A stretch of 64,000 nt of DNA from assembly GCF_002259485.1 (NCBI RefSeq), contig NZ_NPGA01000009.1:434001-498000 (forward strand), read 5' to 3'. Position 1 is the first letter of the stretch. Each line of letters opens with the position of its first letter. Below, piece by piece: positions 8,091 to 17,060 of the stretch. Source of the DNA: Rhodococcus sp. 14-1411-2a. GTDB lineage: Bacteria; Actinomycetota; Actinomycetes; Mycobacteriales; Mycobacteriaceae. Both the position numbers and the translations under genes were made by a program. Below the pieces are notes generated by a model. It saw only the letters and a program-made list of their open reading frames with translations, had not been told where the DNA came from and did no database searches.

Positions 8091-9293
8091 CGACCACGTG
8101 CCACGCGTCGTGGCGTCGAGCACCGAGTACACACCGTCGGCGCATTGCTCCCAGGAGAACTCCCCCGCGCGCACTCGCGCCTTCTCGCCCAGGCGAGTTC
8201 GGGCTTCGGCGTCCTGCAGCAGCTCCGAGACGGCAGCGGTCAGACCGGAGACGTCCCGGTCCTCTTCACCATCCGAAAGCCCGCCCACCAGCACGCCGGT
8301 GACGCCGTCGATGATGGAATCGGTGAGGCCCTTGGAACTTCGGTAGCCGACGGTCGGCACGCCGTGCTGCGCTGCCTCGACGACCGCGAGCCCCCATCCC
8401 TCCTTGCGGGAGGGCATGACGTGCACCCAGGACCGACCGAGCAGCGCGTGCTTGCGGTCCTCGTCCACGTGCCCGTGGAAGGTGACGTACTGCTCGATGC
8501 CCAGTTCGCTCACGTAATCGCGGAGGTTCTGCTCCCACCAACCGCCGCCGATGACGTCGAGGTGGATATCGGGGATCCGTCCGCGCAGCGCAGCAACGGC
8601 GTCGAGCGCGTCCTCGATCTGCTTGTGCGGAACCAACCGGGACAGCACGGTCAGCGACGGGTGCGCGGTGCGGGTGCTCTCGTCACCCTCGGGCACCGAC
8701 CGGGGAATCTCGTCGGCTCCGTTGCGCACCACGGCGATGCGCTCGCGGTCGACGCCCAGTGCGACCAACTCGTCGGCGGACGGCAACGACACCGTCAGGT
8801 ACTGATTGCGGCGGTGTACCCGCGGAGACACAGTCGATTCGAGCCACCAGCCGAGCTTGGCCATCATCGGCCCCGCGACCGGCCATTGCTCCCGGTGGCA
8901 GTGGTGCACCAGCAGCGTCACCGGAACGCCGAACGCAGCACGGGAGAAGAAGGGAATGCCGTTCTGGGTGTCGATCACCGCGTCGGGTGCGATGCCCTTG
9001 AGCGGGCCGAAACCCAGCCGCCCGGCCGCGATGGCGGCCAGTGCGCGGGGATACACCGACAGGCGTCCACCACCGCGACTGATGCGAATGCCGTCGACGA
9101 TCTCCTCGGCGGGAGCTCCGGGGTACGACGCCGTCCTCAGCGTGACGCGGACGCCGCGTCGAGCCAGACCTGCGCCCACCTGCTCGAGGTATCGCTCGCT
9201 GCCGCCGCCCTGCGGGTGCCCGGTATCGCGCCAGCACAGCAACAGAACCTCGCGCACAGCCCGCTTCACCCAATTTCCGCATGTTCGTTTCAC
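8037..9293 (-). CDS. GT4-family glycosyltransferase (Rv0225-like)
   Basis: A 418-residue GT-B glycosyltransferase. The N-terminal motif LLLCWRDTGHPQGGGSERYL binds the acceptor side. The C-terminal donor domain contains SRLVPHKQIEDALDAVAAL and the EX7E-type motif in SRKEGWGLAVVEAAQHGVP. The family uses nucleotide sugars and retains anomeric configuration; acceptor and sugar are unknown. The GTG start at 9293 is uncertain: later GTGs at 9269 and 9257 lie closer to the conserved region. The C-terminus overlaps the convergent membrane-protein gene by 54 bp. The trio with the membrane protein and methyltransferase resembles Rv0224c-Rv0226c, implying envelope-glycoconjugate synthesis. Confidence 0.88.
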   Translation of the reverse strand: MKRTCGNWVKRAVREVLLLCWRDTGHPQGGGSERYLEQVGAGLARRGVRVTLRTASYPGAPAEEIVDGIRISRGGGRLSVYPRALAAIAAGRLGFGPLKGIAPDAVIDTQNGIPFFSRAAFGVPVTLLVHHCHREQWPVAGPMMAKLGWWLESTVSPRVHRRNQYLTVSLPSADELVALGVDRERIAVVRNGADEIPRSVPEGDESTRTAHPSLTVLSRLVPHKQIEDALDAVAALRGRIPDIHLDVIGGGWWEQNLRDYVSELGIEQYVTFHGHVDEDRKHALLGRSWVHVMPSRKEGWGLAVVEAAQHGVPTVGYRSSKGLTDSIIDGVTGVLVGGLSDGEEDRDVSGLTAAVSELLQDAEARTRLGEKARVRAGEFSWEQCADGVYSVLDATTRGTWSSGLVGAQHSDSAQQSYR

Positions 9294-9327
9294 GACCGCC
9301 GTCGATTACCGTTGCCACACTAACCGC

Positions 9328-9333
9328 TAGGGT
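9328..9333 (+). promoter_or_regulatory. Leaderless -10 box of the methyltransferase
   Basis: TAGGGT lies 8 bp before GTG 9342, in the 48-bp divergent gap. There is no Shine-Dalgarno before the GTG. Confidence 0.4.
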
Positions 9334-9341
9334 TCGTCTTC

Positions 9342-10112
9342 GTGACTTCCGCCGTGACACGTTTGTTCGCCTCTCGCGCGACACTGCGTCGCTCGGTGAG
9401 TCTGCTGAAGGACTTCGGACATGAGCAGAGCGCTCCCGACATCTTCTACGGCGCACTGGCCCGCGATTCCGTGGAGCTGATCGGCGATCTGTATCGGGGC
9501 CTGACCGGCACAGACATGTCCGCGGCGACCGTGTTGGACGTAGGCGGCGGGCCCGGATACTTCGCCGAGGTCTTCGGGGCCAGCTGCGCGCGCTACCTGC
9601 CCGTCGAGCCCGATGCGTCCGAGATGCATGCGGCGGGACTGCAGATACCCGGTTCGGTGCGCGGCTCCGGGATGGCACTGCCGTTCCGCGACAACAGTGT
9701 CGACATCTGCTTCTCGTCGAACGTCGCCGAGCACGTCCGCGAACCGTGGACCATGGCCGAGGAGATGCTGCGGGTCACCAGGCCCGGCGGGTTGACGGTG
9801 CTCTCGTACACCATCTGGTTCGGTCCGTTCGGCGGCCACGAGACCCGGCCCTGGCATTACCTCGGCGGCGAGTACGCGGCCCGCCGCTACGCCCGTACCA
9901 CCGGTCACGAACCGAAGAATCGATTCGGCGAATCCCTGTTCGACATCAGCGCCGCAGACGGATTGCGTTGGGCACGAAGCACTCCCAACGCCACGCTGCT
10001 GGCCGCATTCCCCCGCTACCATCCCCGCTGGGCATGGTGGATGATGCGAGTTCCAGTACTACGAGAATTCCTCGGCAGCAACCTCGTCCTCGTTCTGAAA
10101 CCGAACACCTAG
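9342..10112 (+). CDS. Class I SAM-dependent methyltransferase (Rv0224c-like)
   Basis: A 256-residue methyltransferase. Motif I is VLDVGGGPGYFAEVF, an acidic residue in LPVEPDASEM binds the SAM ribose, and the motif RVTRPGGLTVLSY ends the core fold. The N-terminal stretch RATLRRSVSLLKDFGHEQS and the context match mycobacterial Rv0224c-type proteins. The acceptor is unknown; a small molecule, lipid or glycan is likely. GTG 9342 is the start, with a candidate leaderless promoter. Its TAG stop forms part of the next gene's apparent -10 box. Confidence 0.85.
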   Translation: MTSAVTRLFASRATLRRSVSLLKDFGHEQSAPDIFYGALARDSVELIGDLYRGLTGTDMSAATVLDVGGGPGYFAEVFGASCARYLPVEPDASEMHAAGLQIPGSVRGSGMALPFRDNSVDICFSSNVAEHVREPWTMAEEMLRVTRPGGLTVLSYTIWFGPFGGHETRPWHYLGGEYAARRYARTTGHEPKNRFGESLFDISAADGLRWARSTPNATLLAAFPRYHPRWAWWMMRVPVLREFLGSNLVLVLKPNT

Positions 10113-10115
10113 CCT
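10110..10115 (+). promoter_or_regulatory. Leaderless -10 box built on a TAG stop codon (ROK kinase)
   Basis: TAGCCT begins with the methyltransferase TAG stop (10110-10112) and ends 6 bp before ATG 10122. The ROK kinase has no Shine-Dalgarno, so an independent leaderless transcript is plausible. Confidence 0.45.
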
Positions 10116-10121
10116 GGAACG

Positions 10122-11000
10122 ATGACGGCACTCGCACTCGACATCGGCGGCACCAAGATGACGGCGGCACTCGTCGGCGACGACGGGCGGCCGGAGAATC
10201 CGGTCACGGTGCCGACTCCCGAGTCCGATGTCTGGGACGCCTGTGCCGAACTGCTTCGGAACACGGCCGAACCCGCCACTGTCACCCGGATCGGCGTCGC
10301 CTGCTCCGGTCCGGTGAATCTCGAGACCGGGTCGGTTGCACCGATCAACATCGACGAGTGGAAGAACGGCTTCGGGCTGCGCGATCACCTCGCCGAACTC
10401 TTCCCCGAAGCCGACATCCGCCTCGCGATGGACGGCAGCGCAGCGGCACTGGGTGAGCACCGCTTCGGTGCCGCCGTAGGAGTTCCGGACGTGCTGAGTC
10501 TGGTGGTGTCGACCGGCATCGGCGGCGGGTTGGTGCTGGGCGGGCAGATCGTCGCCGGTGCCAGCGGCAACGCCGGGCACATCGGACACATCGTCGTCCC
10601 CGGTTCCACGACGCCCTGCGCGTGTGGCGGAATCGGATGCGTGGAAACCGTCTCGAGTGGTCCGTCGGCGGTGCGGTGGGCGCGCGAGCTGGGGTGGACC
10701 GGCAGCACCGGAACCGAATTGGCAGCCGATGCGGCCGCCGGGGAGCCGGTCGCCATCACCTCGTTGCAGCGCGCCGGAGTGGCACTGGGCCAGGCGATCG
10801 CGTCGGCCGTCGCCCTGGTGGACGTACGGATGGTGGTGATCGGTGGTGGCTTCGCCCAGGCCGGCCCGCCGCTGTGGAATCCGATTCAGGAGTCGATCGC
10901 GCTACATGCGCGTCTGAAATTCCTCGATGGCCTGCAGGTGGTCCCGGCCGCATTGGGTGGACTCGGAACGCTGGCCGGGGCAGCCGCGCTCACCGTCTGA
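10122..11000 (+). CDS. ROK-family sugar kinase (glucokinase-like)
   Basis: A 292-residue ROK protein. It has the phosphate-binding DIGGTKMTAAL at residue 7, the sugar/catalytic segment AMDGSAAALGE, STGIGGG, GNAGHIGHIVV and the zinc-binding CACGGIGCVE. No N-terminal helix-turn-helix is present, so it is a kinase rather than a ROK repressor. It probably phosphorylates glucose or a related hexose with ATP. The histidine in GHIGH, where many ROK kinases have glutamate, occurs in actinobacterial members. It converges on pckA across a hairpin terminator. Confidence 0.88.
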   Translation: MTALALDIGGTKMTAALVGDDGRPENPVTVPTPESDVWDACAELLRNTAEPATVTRIGVACSGPVNLETGSVAPINIDEWKNGFGLRDHLAELFPEADIRLAMDGSAAALGEHRFGAAVGVPDVLSLVVSTGIGGGLVLGGQIVAGASGNAGHIGHIVVPGSTTPCACGGIGCVETVSSGPSAVRWARELGWTGSTGTELAADAAAGEPVAITSLQRAGVALGQAIASAVALVDVRMVVIGGGFAQAGPPLWNPIQESIALHARLKFLDGLQVVPAALGGLGTLAGAAALTV

Positions 11001-11021
11001 ACGGGGCATACCCACACAGCC

Positions 11022-11055
11022 AGAACGGGGCCCACCCCTCGGTGAGCCCCGTTCT
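11022..11055. terminator. Bidirectional hairpin terminator between ROK kinase and pckA
   Basis: AGAACGGGGC (11022-11031) pairs perfectly with GCCCCGTTCT (11046-11055). An inner CACC/GGTG helix extends the stem to about 14 bp. It sits midway between two converging stop codons. Confidence 0.75.
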
Positions 11056-11067
11056 GTGTCGTGAATA

Positions 11068-12897
11068 CTACGCGCCCAGGCGCTGCTTGAGGGCGTCGAA
11101 TTCGTCCTGAATTCCGGTGGGCAGTTTCTCGCCGACGAAGTCGAACCATTCCTGGATCAACGGGATTTCGGCCTTCCATTCGTCGGAGTTCACCGCGAGC
11201 GCCTCGGCCACGTCCTCGACGGTGGTGTCGAGTCCGTCGATGTCGAGTGCCTCGGCGGTGGGGACCACACCGATCGGTGTCTCGACGCCTGCGGCCTTGT
11301 GCTCGATGCGCTCGACGATCCACTTGAGCACACGCGAGTTCTCACCGAATCCGGGCCACAGGAAGCGCTTGTCGTCGCCGCGGCGGAACCAGTTGACGTA
11401 GAACACCTTCGGCAGCTTCGACTCGTCGGCGTTCTTGCCCAGGTCGATCCAGTGCTGGAAGTAGTCGCCCACGTTGTAGCCGAGGAACGGCAACATGGCC
11501 ATCGGGTCGCGTCGGACGGTTCCGACGGTGCCCTCGGCAGCAGCGGTCTGCTCGGAGCCGACGGTGGCTCCCATGAACACGCCGTGCTGCCAGTCGCGAG
11601 CCTCGGTCACCAGCGGAACGGTGGTCTTGCGACGTCCACCGAACAGGATCGCCGAGATCGGTACGCCCTGCGGGTCGTCCCACTCGGGAGCCATCGACGG
11701 GCACTGGGCCATCGGCACGCAGTAGCGCGAGTTCGGGTGCGCGGCATCGGTTCCGGACTCGGGCGTCCAGTCGTTGCCCTTCCAGTCGATGAGGTGATCG
11801 GGCTTGCCTTCGAGGCCCTCCCACCACACGTCGCCGTCGTCGGTCATGCCGACGTTGGTGAACACCGAGTTGCCCTGGTCGATGGTCTTCATCGCGTTGG
11901 GGTTCGAGTCCCAGTTGGTGCCCGGCGCAACGCCGAAGAAGCCGTATTCGGGGTTGACGGCGTAGAGACGACCGTCCTCACCGAAGCGCATCCACGCGAT
12001 GTCGTCGCCGATGGTCTCAGCGCGCCAGCCCGGGATGGTCGGCTGAATCATCGCGAGGTTGGTCTTGCCGCACGCGGACGGGAACGCCGCGGCGATGTAG
12101 TACGCCTTGTCCTCGGGAGAGATCAGCTTGAGGATCAGCATGTGCTCGGCGAGCCAGCCCTCGTCGTGGGCCATCGCCGATGCGATACGCAGCGAGTAGC
12201 ACTTCTTGCCCAGCAGAGCGTTGCCGCCGTAGCCGGATCCGTAGCTCCAGATCTCGCGATCCTCGGGGAAGTGCGTGATGTATTTGGTGTCGTTGCACGG
12301 CCACGGCACATCGGCCTGGCCCTCGGCGAGCGGAGCGCCGAGCGAGTGCAGCGCCTTGACGTAGAAGCCGTCGTCGCCGATCTTGTCGAGCGCAGCCTGG
12401 CCCATGCGGGTCATCACGCGCATCGACACGACCACGTACTCGGAGTCGGTGAGCTCGACGCCCAGCTTGGGGTCGGCCGCGTCGAGCGGGCCCATGCAGA
12501 ACGGCACCACGTACATGGTCCGTCCACGCATGCAACCGCGGTAGAGATCGGTCATCAGCGTCCGCATCTCGGACGGTTCCATCCAGTTGTTGGTGGGACC
12601 GGCGTCGATCTCTTCCTTGGAACAGATGTAGGTGCGTGACTCCACGCGAGCGACGTCCGACGGATCGGAGTTGCCGAGGAACGAGTTGGGCTTCTTCTCC
12701 TCGTTGAGACGAGTGAAGGTGCCGGCCTCGACCAGCTTGCCGGTCAGGCGCTCCCATTCGGCGTCGGATCCGTCAGCGAACACCACGGAGTCCGGTTCTG
12801 TCAGTTCGGCTACCTGAGCAACCCAGGCAAGCAGTTCTTTGTGTCGAGTCGGCACATTGTCGGTGCCGCTCAAACCGGGAATGGTCGCTGAGGTCAT
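11068..12897 (-). CDS. pckA: Phosphoenolpyruvate carboxykinase (GTP)
   Basis: This 609-residue enzyme converts oxaloacetate and GTP to phosphoenolpyruvate, GDP and CO2, the entry step of gluconeogenesis and, in mycobacteria, important for growth on fatty acids. The full length matches the GTP-dependent family. The P-loop with the reactive cysteine is FPSACGKTN (about 272-280), the oxaloacetate-binding region is [13 protein letters not shown] (about 221-233), and the kinase-2 metal site is TIGDDIAWM. The ATG start has AGGAG about 7 bp upstream. It is monocistronic, with a terminator after it and a 309-bp leader region before it. Confidence 0.97.
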   Translation of the reverse strand: MTSATIPGLSGTDNVPTRHKELLAWVAQVAELTEPDSVVFADGSDAEWERLTGKLVEAGTFTRLNEEKKPNSFLGNSDPSDVARVESRTYICSKEEIDAGPTNNWMEPSEMRTLMTDLYRGCMRGRTMYVVPFCMGPLDAADPKLGVELTDSEYVVVSMRVMTRMGQAALDKIGDDGFYVKALHSLGAPLAEGQADVPWPCNDTKYITHFPEDREIWSYGSGYGGNALLGKKCYSLRIASAMAHDEGWLAEHMLILKLISPEDKAYYIAAAFPSACGKTNLAMIQPTIPGWRAETIGDDIAWMRFGEDGRLYAVNPEYGFFGVAPGTNWDSNPNAMKTIDQGNSVFTNVGMTDDGDVWWEGLEGKPDHLIDWKGNDWTPESGTDAAHPNSRYCVPMAQCPSMAPEWDDPQGVPISAILFGGRRKTTVPLVTEARDWQHGVFMGATVGSEQTAAAEGTVGTVRRDPMAMLPFLGYNVGDYFQHWIDLGKNADESKLPKVFYVNWFRRGDDKRFLWPGFGENSRVLKWIVERIEHKAAGVETPIGVVPTAEALDIDGLDTTVEDVAEALAVNSDEWKAEIPLIQEWFDFVGEKLPTGIQDEFDALKQRLGA

Positions 12898-13206
12898 CTA
12901 ACTCTCCTGGGGTTAGCCGGAACCGGGAAGAATCCGCACGGTCGCTGTGGGCGACTACGCGCGAATGAATCTCGGTTTTCCCCTCTCGGCGGGGCGCTGC
13001 TCGGCCGTTCGAGCTGCAGTACACCATGTTACCGCGTACAGCAAGCCGAGGACCGAGCGCCGGATGTCCTGTTCATCAGGTTAACGCCGAGCGACGTGAA
13101 TCCAGAAACAGGGTGTTGTCCGATTGGTCACAAGACCGATTCAGATAGGGAAAGTTCCGTGCAAGAAGGCCCCCACCAGCGGCGATGCCGGGCCCGCGCA
13201 CACGCG
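12898..13206. other. 309-bp intergenic region upstream of pckA
   Basis: No gene is supported here. It should hold the pckA promoter (minus strand): TTGCTG (centred near 13045) and TGTACT (near 13022) are separated by about 15 bp, a weak match that would leave a leader of about 110 nt. No strong terminator for the upstream acidic-protein gene was found. Confidence 0.4.
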
Positions 13207-13512
13207 CTAGAGCTCACCCGATTCGGTCATTTCACCCCGGCCGATACCGTTCGCTTCTCGAAAAATCTCCCACGTTCGGTATTGCCCGTCACGTCCGAAG
13301 GCCGTGAACTTGTCTGTCACACCGTCCCCGTCGACGTCGGTCGCCACCGTCATCCCGGCGTCGGTATGCCGCACGGTGGTCTCGTAGTGGCCGTCGCCGT
13401 CGAGATCGAACAGGTCCGTCGAGACCGTGGGCGCGCCCGGATCGTCGACATCGTGGGGCTCGACCTCCTCGGTGAGGAAATCCCCTGCTGCGAAGCCATC
13501 CACCGCGATCAT
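13207..13512 (-). CDS. Small acidic Asp-rich repeat protein (DUF6802-like)
   Basis: A 101-residue protein with two DxDxDG-type segments: FDLDGDGHYETTVRHTD and ATDVDGDGVTDKFTAFGRDG. These resemble calcium-binding EF-hand/VCBS-like loops found in short actinobacterial proteins of the DUF6802 type. There is no signal peptide. The ATG has AGGAG 5 bp upstream. It follows the GTPase-like gene by 47 bp on the same strand, so co-transcription is likely. Calcium binding is inference from the motif; the function is unknown. Confidence 0.75.
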   Translation of the reverse strand: MIAVDGFAAGDFLTEEVEPHDVDDPGAPTVSTDLFDLDGDGHYETTVRHTDAGMTVATDVDGDGVTDKFTAFGRDGQYRTWEIFREANGIGRGEMTESGEL

Positions 13513-13559
13513 CGACGCTCCTCACCTCGACCAACCAACCTGACGAACCGACACTGCAC

Positions 13560-15065
13560 CTACTGACTCCGACGCACCGGCTCGTCGAACGGTTCCCCGT
13601 GCGTGGAAGAAAGCGGGACCGATCCACGAAATCGCTCGAGGCCCCGCTCCAGCGCAGACAGATCGCGATCGCAGGCAGACAGCAGCGCCGATCGATTGTC
13701 GGCGAGCCGATGCAGCTCGGCGTCCACCTCGGCGAGTGCGACGTCGATGCGGGCCACTGCGTCCCGGTCCGCACTCGCGACAGCGGACGCGAGCATCGAC
13801 TCGGCATCGAGAATCCGCGAGAGCAATCGCTGCTCCACCGACGATTTCACCCGGGCCACGCTTTCCTGCGTCCAGCCACGCAGGTGCGCGCGGTGGGCCA
13901 CCAGCGCCCGCGATCGCGTGATCCACCAGGCGAGCACACCACCGAGGACGAGGGTGATCACGGTGTTGGCAACTGCCCAGGCCGGCACCAGTGCCATCGG
14001 CGACACCACCAGCCGCCCGAGTCCCACCCCCGCCGACGCGCCGACAACGATCATGACCGCATCCTCGACGCCCCGACGCTTGGACGGCTCCCCGATGTCG
14101 AGCGGGTCATCCGCGAGACTCGACTCCGCCTGCGACGGCGCGAGCCCGAGCTCGGTCTCCACCGCCCGCAGTCGGGCCGTGAGCGCGGCGTCGGCTCGGT
14201 TCCGGGCACCACGCGCGGACTCGGCGACGTGCGCCGGAAGGTGTGTGAGCTCTGCACGTCCGGCTCCGTCGATCGTGCGCTTGGCCTGGGCGGTCAGAGC
14301 TCGAAATTCTTCGGCGGCGGCGTGGACGGACTCCACGCGTACTCGTTGAATGCGATTGTGCAGCAGCGCCCGTCGATCACCTCCGAGCTTGTCGCGTTCG
14401 CCGACGAGCCCGGCTCGCCGCGCACGGAGTTCGGCCGTGTCACTGCCCCCGGTCACCGCGCGCGCTCTCGCCACGATCGACGCTCTGGCTCCGGATGCGC
14501 AGTCCTGCACTGCCGCAGCATATTTACGCTCGGTTCCGAGAGCCGCGGTCTGCAGCAGTACAACGCCGAGCCGGTCCGCCACTGCTCCGAGACCCGACTC
14601 CGCGGACATCGCAGCGTCACCGCTCTCCCGGCCCATCCGCGCCAACCGAACCGAAACCGGATGGAACGTGCACTCCACCGCCCGTGGGACGCACTCGGCA
14701 ACGACATCGGTGTCGGCAGAAACCACCTCACGCCAATGCCGATGCACGTCGATCTTGTTCACCACGAACACGACCGGTGTGGATTCGAGGGCTGCTCGCC
14801 ACTGCTCGACCTCGACGCGACCCACCGGGGCCGACGCGTCGACGACGATCATCACGACCGCCGCATCGGCCACCGAATCCGTGAATTCGATGGCGGAACC
14901 GACGAGCCGGGACAGCTCACGGCGCAGTTCGGACTTGCCCGACCCTGCAGTACCGGTGAGGTGAACCCCGGCAGGTCGACTGACCCTGGCGCGCTCGATC
15001 TCGTCCAGGGCACTGGAATCCCAGCGTCGTAGAACACTTTTCATGTCCTCCGACAGCGGGATCAC
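13560..15065 (-). CDS. Membrane-anchored dynamin-like / P-loop GTPase (Rv0210-like)
   Basis: This 501-residue protein has a Walker A motif GTAGSGKSE (near residue 35), an aspartate in MIVVDASAP and the guanine-specificity motif NKID, indicating a GTPase. The middle is rich in basic and acidic residues suited to coiled coil. Two adjacent hydrophobic segments (AVMIVVGASAGVGLGRLVV and ANTVITLVLGGVLAWWI) form a membrane hairpin, followed by a helical tail. The GTG at 15065 overlaps the upstream stop as GTGA and is preferred; ATG 15044 has GGAGG only 2 bp away, too close. Paired with a second GTPase-like protein, as in Rv0209-Rv0210. A membrane-remodelling role is inference. Confidence 0.8.
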   Translation of the reverse strand: MIPLSEDMKSVLRRWDSSALDEIERARVSRPAGVHLTGTAGSGKSELRRELSRLVGSAIEFTDSVADAAVVMIVVDASAPVGRVEVEQWRAALESTPVVFVVNKIDVHRHWREVVSADTDVVAECVPRAVECTFHPVSVRLARMGRESGDAAMSAESGLGAVADRLGVVLLQTAALGTERKYAAAVQDCASGARASIVARARAVTGGSDTAELRARRAGLVGERDKLGGDRRALLHNRIQRVRVESVHAAAEEFRALTAQAKRTIDGAGRAELTHLPAHVAESARGARNRADAALTARLRAVETELGLAPSQAESSLADDPLDIGEPSKRRGVEDAVMIVVGASAGVGLGRLVVSPMALVPAWAVANTVITLVLGGVLAWWITRSRALVAHRAHLRGWTQESVARVKSSVEQRLLSRILDAESMLASAVASADRDAVARIDVALAEVDAELHRLADNRSALLSACDRDLSALERGLERFRGSVPLSSTHGEPFDEPVRRSQ

Positions 15066-16090
15066 CGGCGCAGCATTCGTACGTGGCCTCGGCACAGTGC
15101 GAGTGCGGCGCGACGTACGTCGGGATCGACGGCTGCGGCCGCCCGCCTCTTCCACAGCACCGCCTGCTCCGACGCGACCTGCTCCGAACCGGTCTCGATC
15201 GGCACTCCCAGACGTAGAGCTGCACAGCGCATTTCGGCAGCCACCGCCTCGTCCGAGGCCAGGTACGACTCGACAGCGGCACGAACACGCCGATGACCGG
15301 CGGAGATCTGTTGCATGCTGCGATGCAGCTCTGCGTCCCGAGCCGCTGCGGCCGCCGACACGGCCGTGGAGACCGCGGCGATCAGGGCATCGGCCCCGGT
15401 GGCGTCGGCCAGCATGCGCACCGCATCGCCGTCGGACACGGCGGGTCGCTGCCGCAGTACGTCGACCAGCAGGGCGAGACCACGCAGTTCGATGCATTCG
15501 ATCAGAGCTTCTCTGCGACGCGTCGACACCTCGATGTCGACGGCGCGAAACCGATCGACGGTCATCAGATCGGTCGGGCGCAGATCGGCCGCCGCAACGG
15601 CTCGTACGTCGGCCATGTCCAGAGTCGCGCCGGCTCGGCCCACTCCCCGCATGCCCGCCGCGGTCGCTCCCATCACCGGCAACACCGTCCGCCCCAGCTG
15701 CTGCGAGGCCGCTGCTGCGTCTGCTGCGGGATCGTCGAGTGTGTCCGCCTTCGTCAGCACGACGACGGTCCCGTCCAGAACACCCCTCGGCCTCGAACTC
15801 AGCAATGCGATGTCGACCGGCGACACCGCTCCCGCGATCACGTGGACGAGCACTTCGCCCTCGCTGTTGTCCGTCCTGCCCTCGCGCCATCGGACATCGA
15901 GGCCGTCGGCGTCGAGCGGCACCGACTCGAGAACGGCGAGAACAGCGGATTTCCCGACGCCGGCGCGGCCGGTCACCCGTGCGGTCAGCGGCCGCAGGCG
16001 ATCGTGGACGGCGTTTTCGACGGCCTCGCGTGCGTCGGTCGACGCGACCCGGTCACGCAACAGGCCCAGACCGGCCTCGGCGACATCCAT
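15062..16090 (-). CDS. P-loop GTPase-like protein (Rv0209-like)
   Basis: A 342-residue protein with the Walker A motif GRAGVGKSAV (about residue 43) and TKAD in VVVLTKADTL, corresponding to the guanine-specificity motif. The C-terminal half is alanine-rich and helical. No membrane segment is evident, unlike its partner. ATG 16090 has a GGGGGA Shine-Dalgarno 7 bp upstream. The stop overlaps the partner's start by 4 bp, so the two are probably made in equal amounts and may form a heteromeric dynamin-like pair (inference). It is divergent from trmB across 229 bp that contain no other gene. Confidence 0.78.
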   Translation of the reverse strand: MDVAEAGLGLLRDRVASTDAREAVENAVHDRLRPLTARVTGRAGVGKSAVLAVLESVPLDADGLDVRWREGRTDNSEGEVLVHVIAGAVSPVDIALLSSRPRGVLDGTVVVLTKADTLDDPAADAAAASQQLGRTVLPVMGATAAGMRGVGRAGATLDMADVRAVAAADLRPTDLMTVDRFRAVDIEVSTRRREALIECIELRGLALLVDVLRQRPAVSDGDAVRMLADATGADALIAAVSTAVSAAAAARDAELHRSMQQISAGHRRVRAAVESYLASDEAVAAEMRCAALRLGVPIETGSEQVASEQAVLWKRRAAAAVDPDVRRAALALCRGHVRMLRR

Positions 16091-16307
16091 GATCGATTCC
16101 CCCAGAACGATCCCGCCGCCACTTTCCGGACGCGACGCACAGCCCCCTGCTGCGGCACCGATTCTGGCACATGCGGGCGCTCGCGAGCCGATCGAAACGA
16201 ATTGCATCGTTGTAATTAGTCGGGTGCGTCCCACCGCTGATCAGCGGTTGGACGGCAAGTCTCAACTTCAACTCGAGACCCACCTGTCACACGCCCCGTC
16301 GATGCGC

Positions 16308-16313
16308 GACAAT
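16308..16313 (+). promoter_or_regulatory. Candidate leaderless -10 box of trmB
   Basis: GACAAT lies 6 bp before GTG 16320. This supports that GTG as the trmB start rather than ATG 16302. Confidence 0.35.
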
Positions 16314-16319
16314 GGACCG

Positions 16320-17060
16320 GTGAACGAGCCCCAGGACACCTCTGTCGACACCGAGGAGAACGCCGTGCAGACCCAGGAACGGGGCTCACGACTCTACCCA
16401 CGCGTGACGAGTTTCCGCTCTCGGCGCGGAGCGCTGACCGAGGCGCAGCAGACCACCTGGGACAGCCTGTGGCCGCGCATCGGCCGCGACGTCGCCGACG
16501 AGCAGATCGACATCGACGCCTGGTTCGGGCGCAGCGGCCCGGCGATCCTCGAGATCGGCTCGGGTACCGGCACGGCCACCACGGCGATGGCCTCGGCCGA
16601 GCCGCACGTCAACCTCATGGCCGTCGAGGTCTACCGCCCCGGCCTGGCGCAGACACTGCAACAGATCGAACGAGAAGGCATCGAGAACGTTCGATTGCTG
16701 CGCGGTGACGCGATGGACGTGCTCGAGAACATGCTGTCCTCGCAGTCGCTGACCGGCGTCCGTGTCTTCTTCCCCGACCCGTGGCCGAAGGTTCGGCACC
16801 ACAAGCGTCGGCTGCTGCAGGGGCCGACTTTCGCGATGATCGCGGATCGGTTGAAGCCCGGTGGCGTTCTGCACGTGGCAACCGATCATGCCGAATACGC
16901 TGAGTGGATTGCCGAGGCCGGGAACGCCGAGCCCGGTCTGACCGTTCTCGATTGGGAATCGCCCATGACACACGAGCGACCGGTGACCAAGTTCGAGGGC
17001 AAAGCACAGCTGGTCGGTAGCTCGGTGACGGAATTGATCTGGGGAAAGAAGACAGCATGA
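16320..17060 (+). CDS. trmB: tRNA (guanine-N7)-methyltransferase
   Basis: This 246-residue enzyme makes m7G46 in tRNA. Family motifs are present: RSRRGALTEAQ, the SAM site ILEIGSGTGTATTAMA, the catalytic/tRNA segment VFFPDPWPKVRHHKRRL and the C-terminal TKFEGKAQ. The GTG at 16320 is chosen for its leaderless -10 box; ATG 16302 would add six residues. An open frame runs much further upstream, but only as the antisense of the GTPase-like gene. The stop overlaps the NYN-protein start by 4 bp, beginning a trmB-NYN-mmpL3 operon. Confidence 0.93.
   Translation: MNEPQDTSVDTEENAVQTQERGSRLYPRVTSFRSRRGALTEAQQTTWDSLWPRIGRDVADEQIDIDAWFGRSGPAILEIGSGTGTATTAMASAEPHVNLMAVEVYRPGLAQTLQQIEREGIENVRLLRGDAMDVLENMLSSQSLTGVRVFFPDPWPKVRHHKRRLLQGPTFAMIADRLKPGGVLHVATDHAEYAEWIAEAGNAEPGLTVLDWESPMTHERPVTKFEGKAQLVGSSVTELIWGKKTA

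Noticed and set aside
15315..16319. A 335-codon in-frame upstream extension of trmB
   Set aside because: It is antisense to the GTPase-like gene and lacks the TrmB pattern; the start at 16320 has a -10 box.
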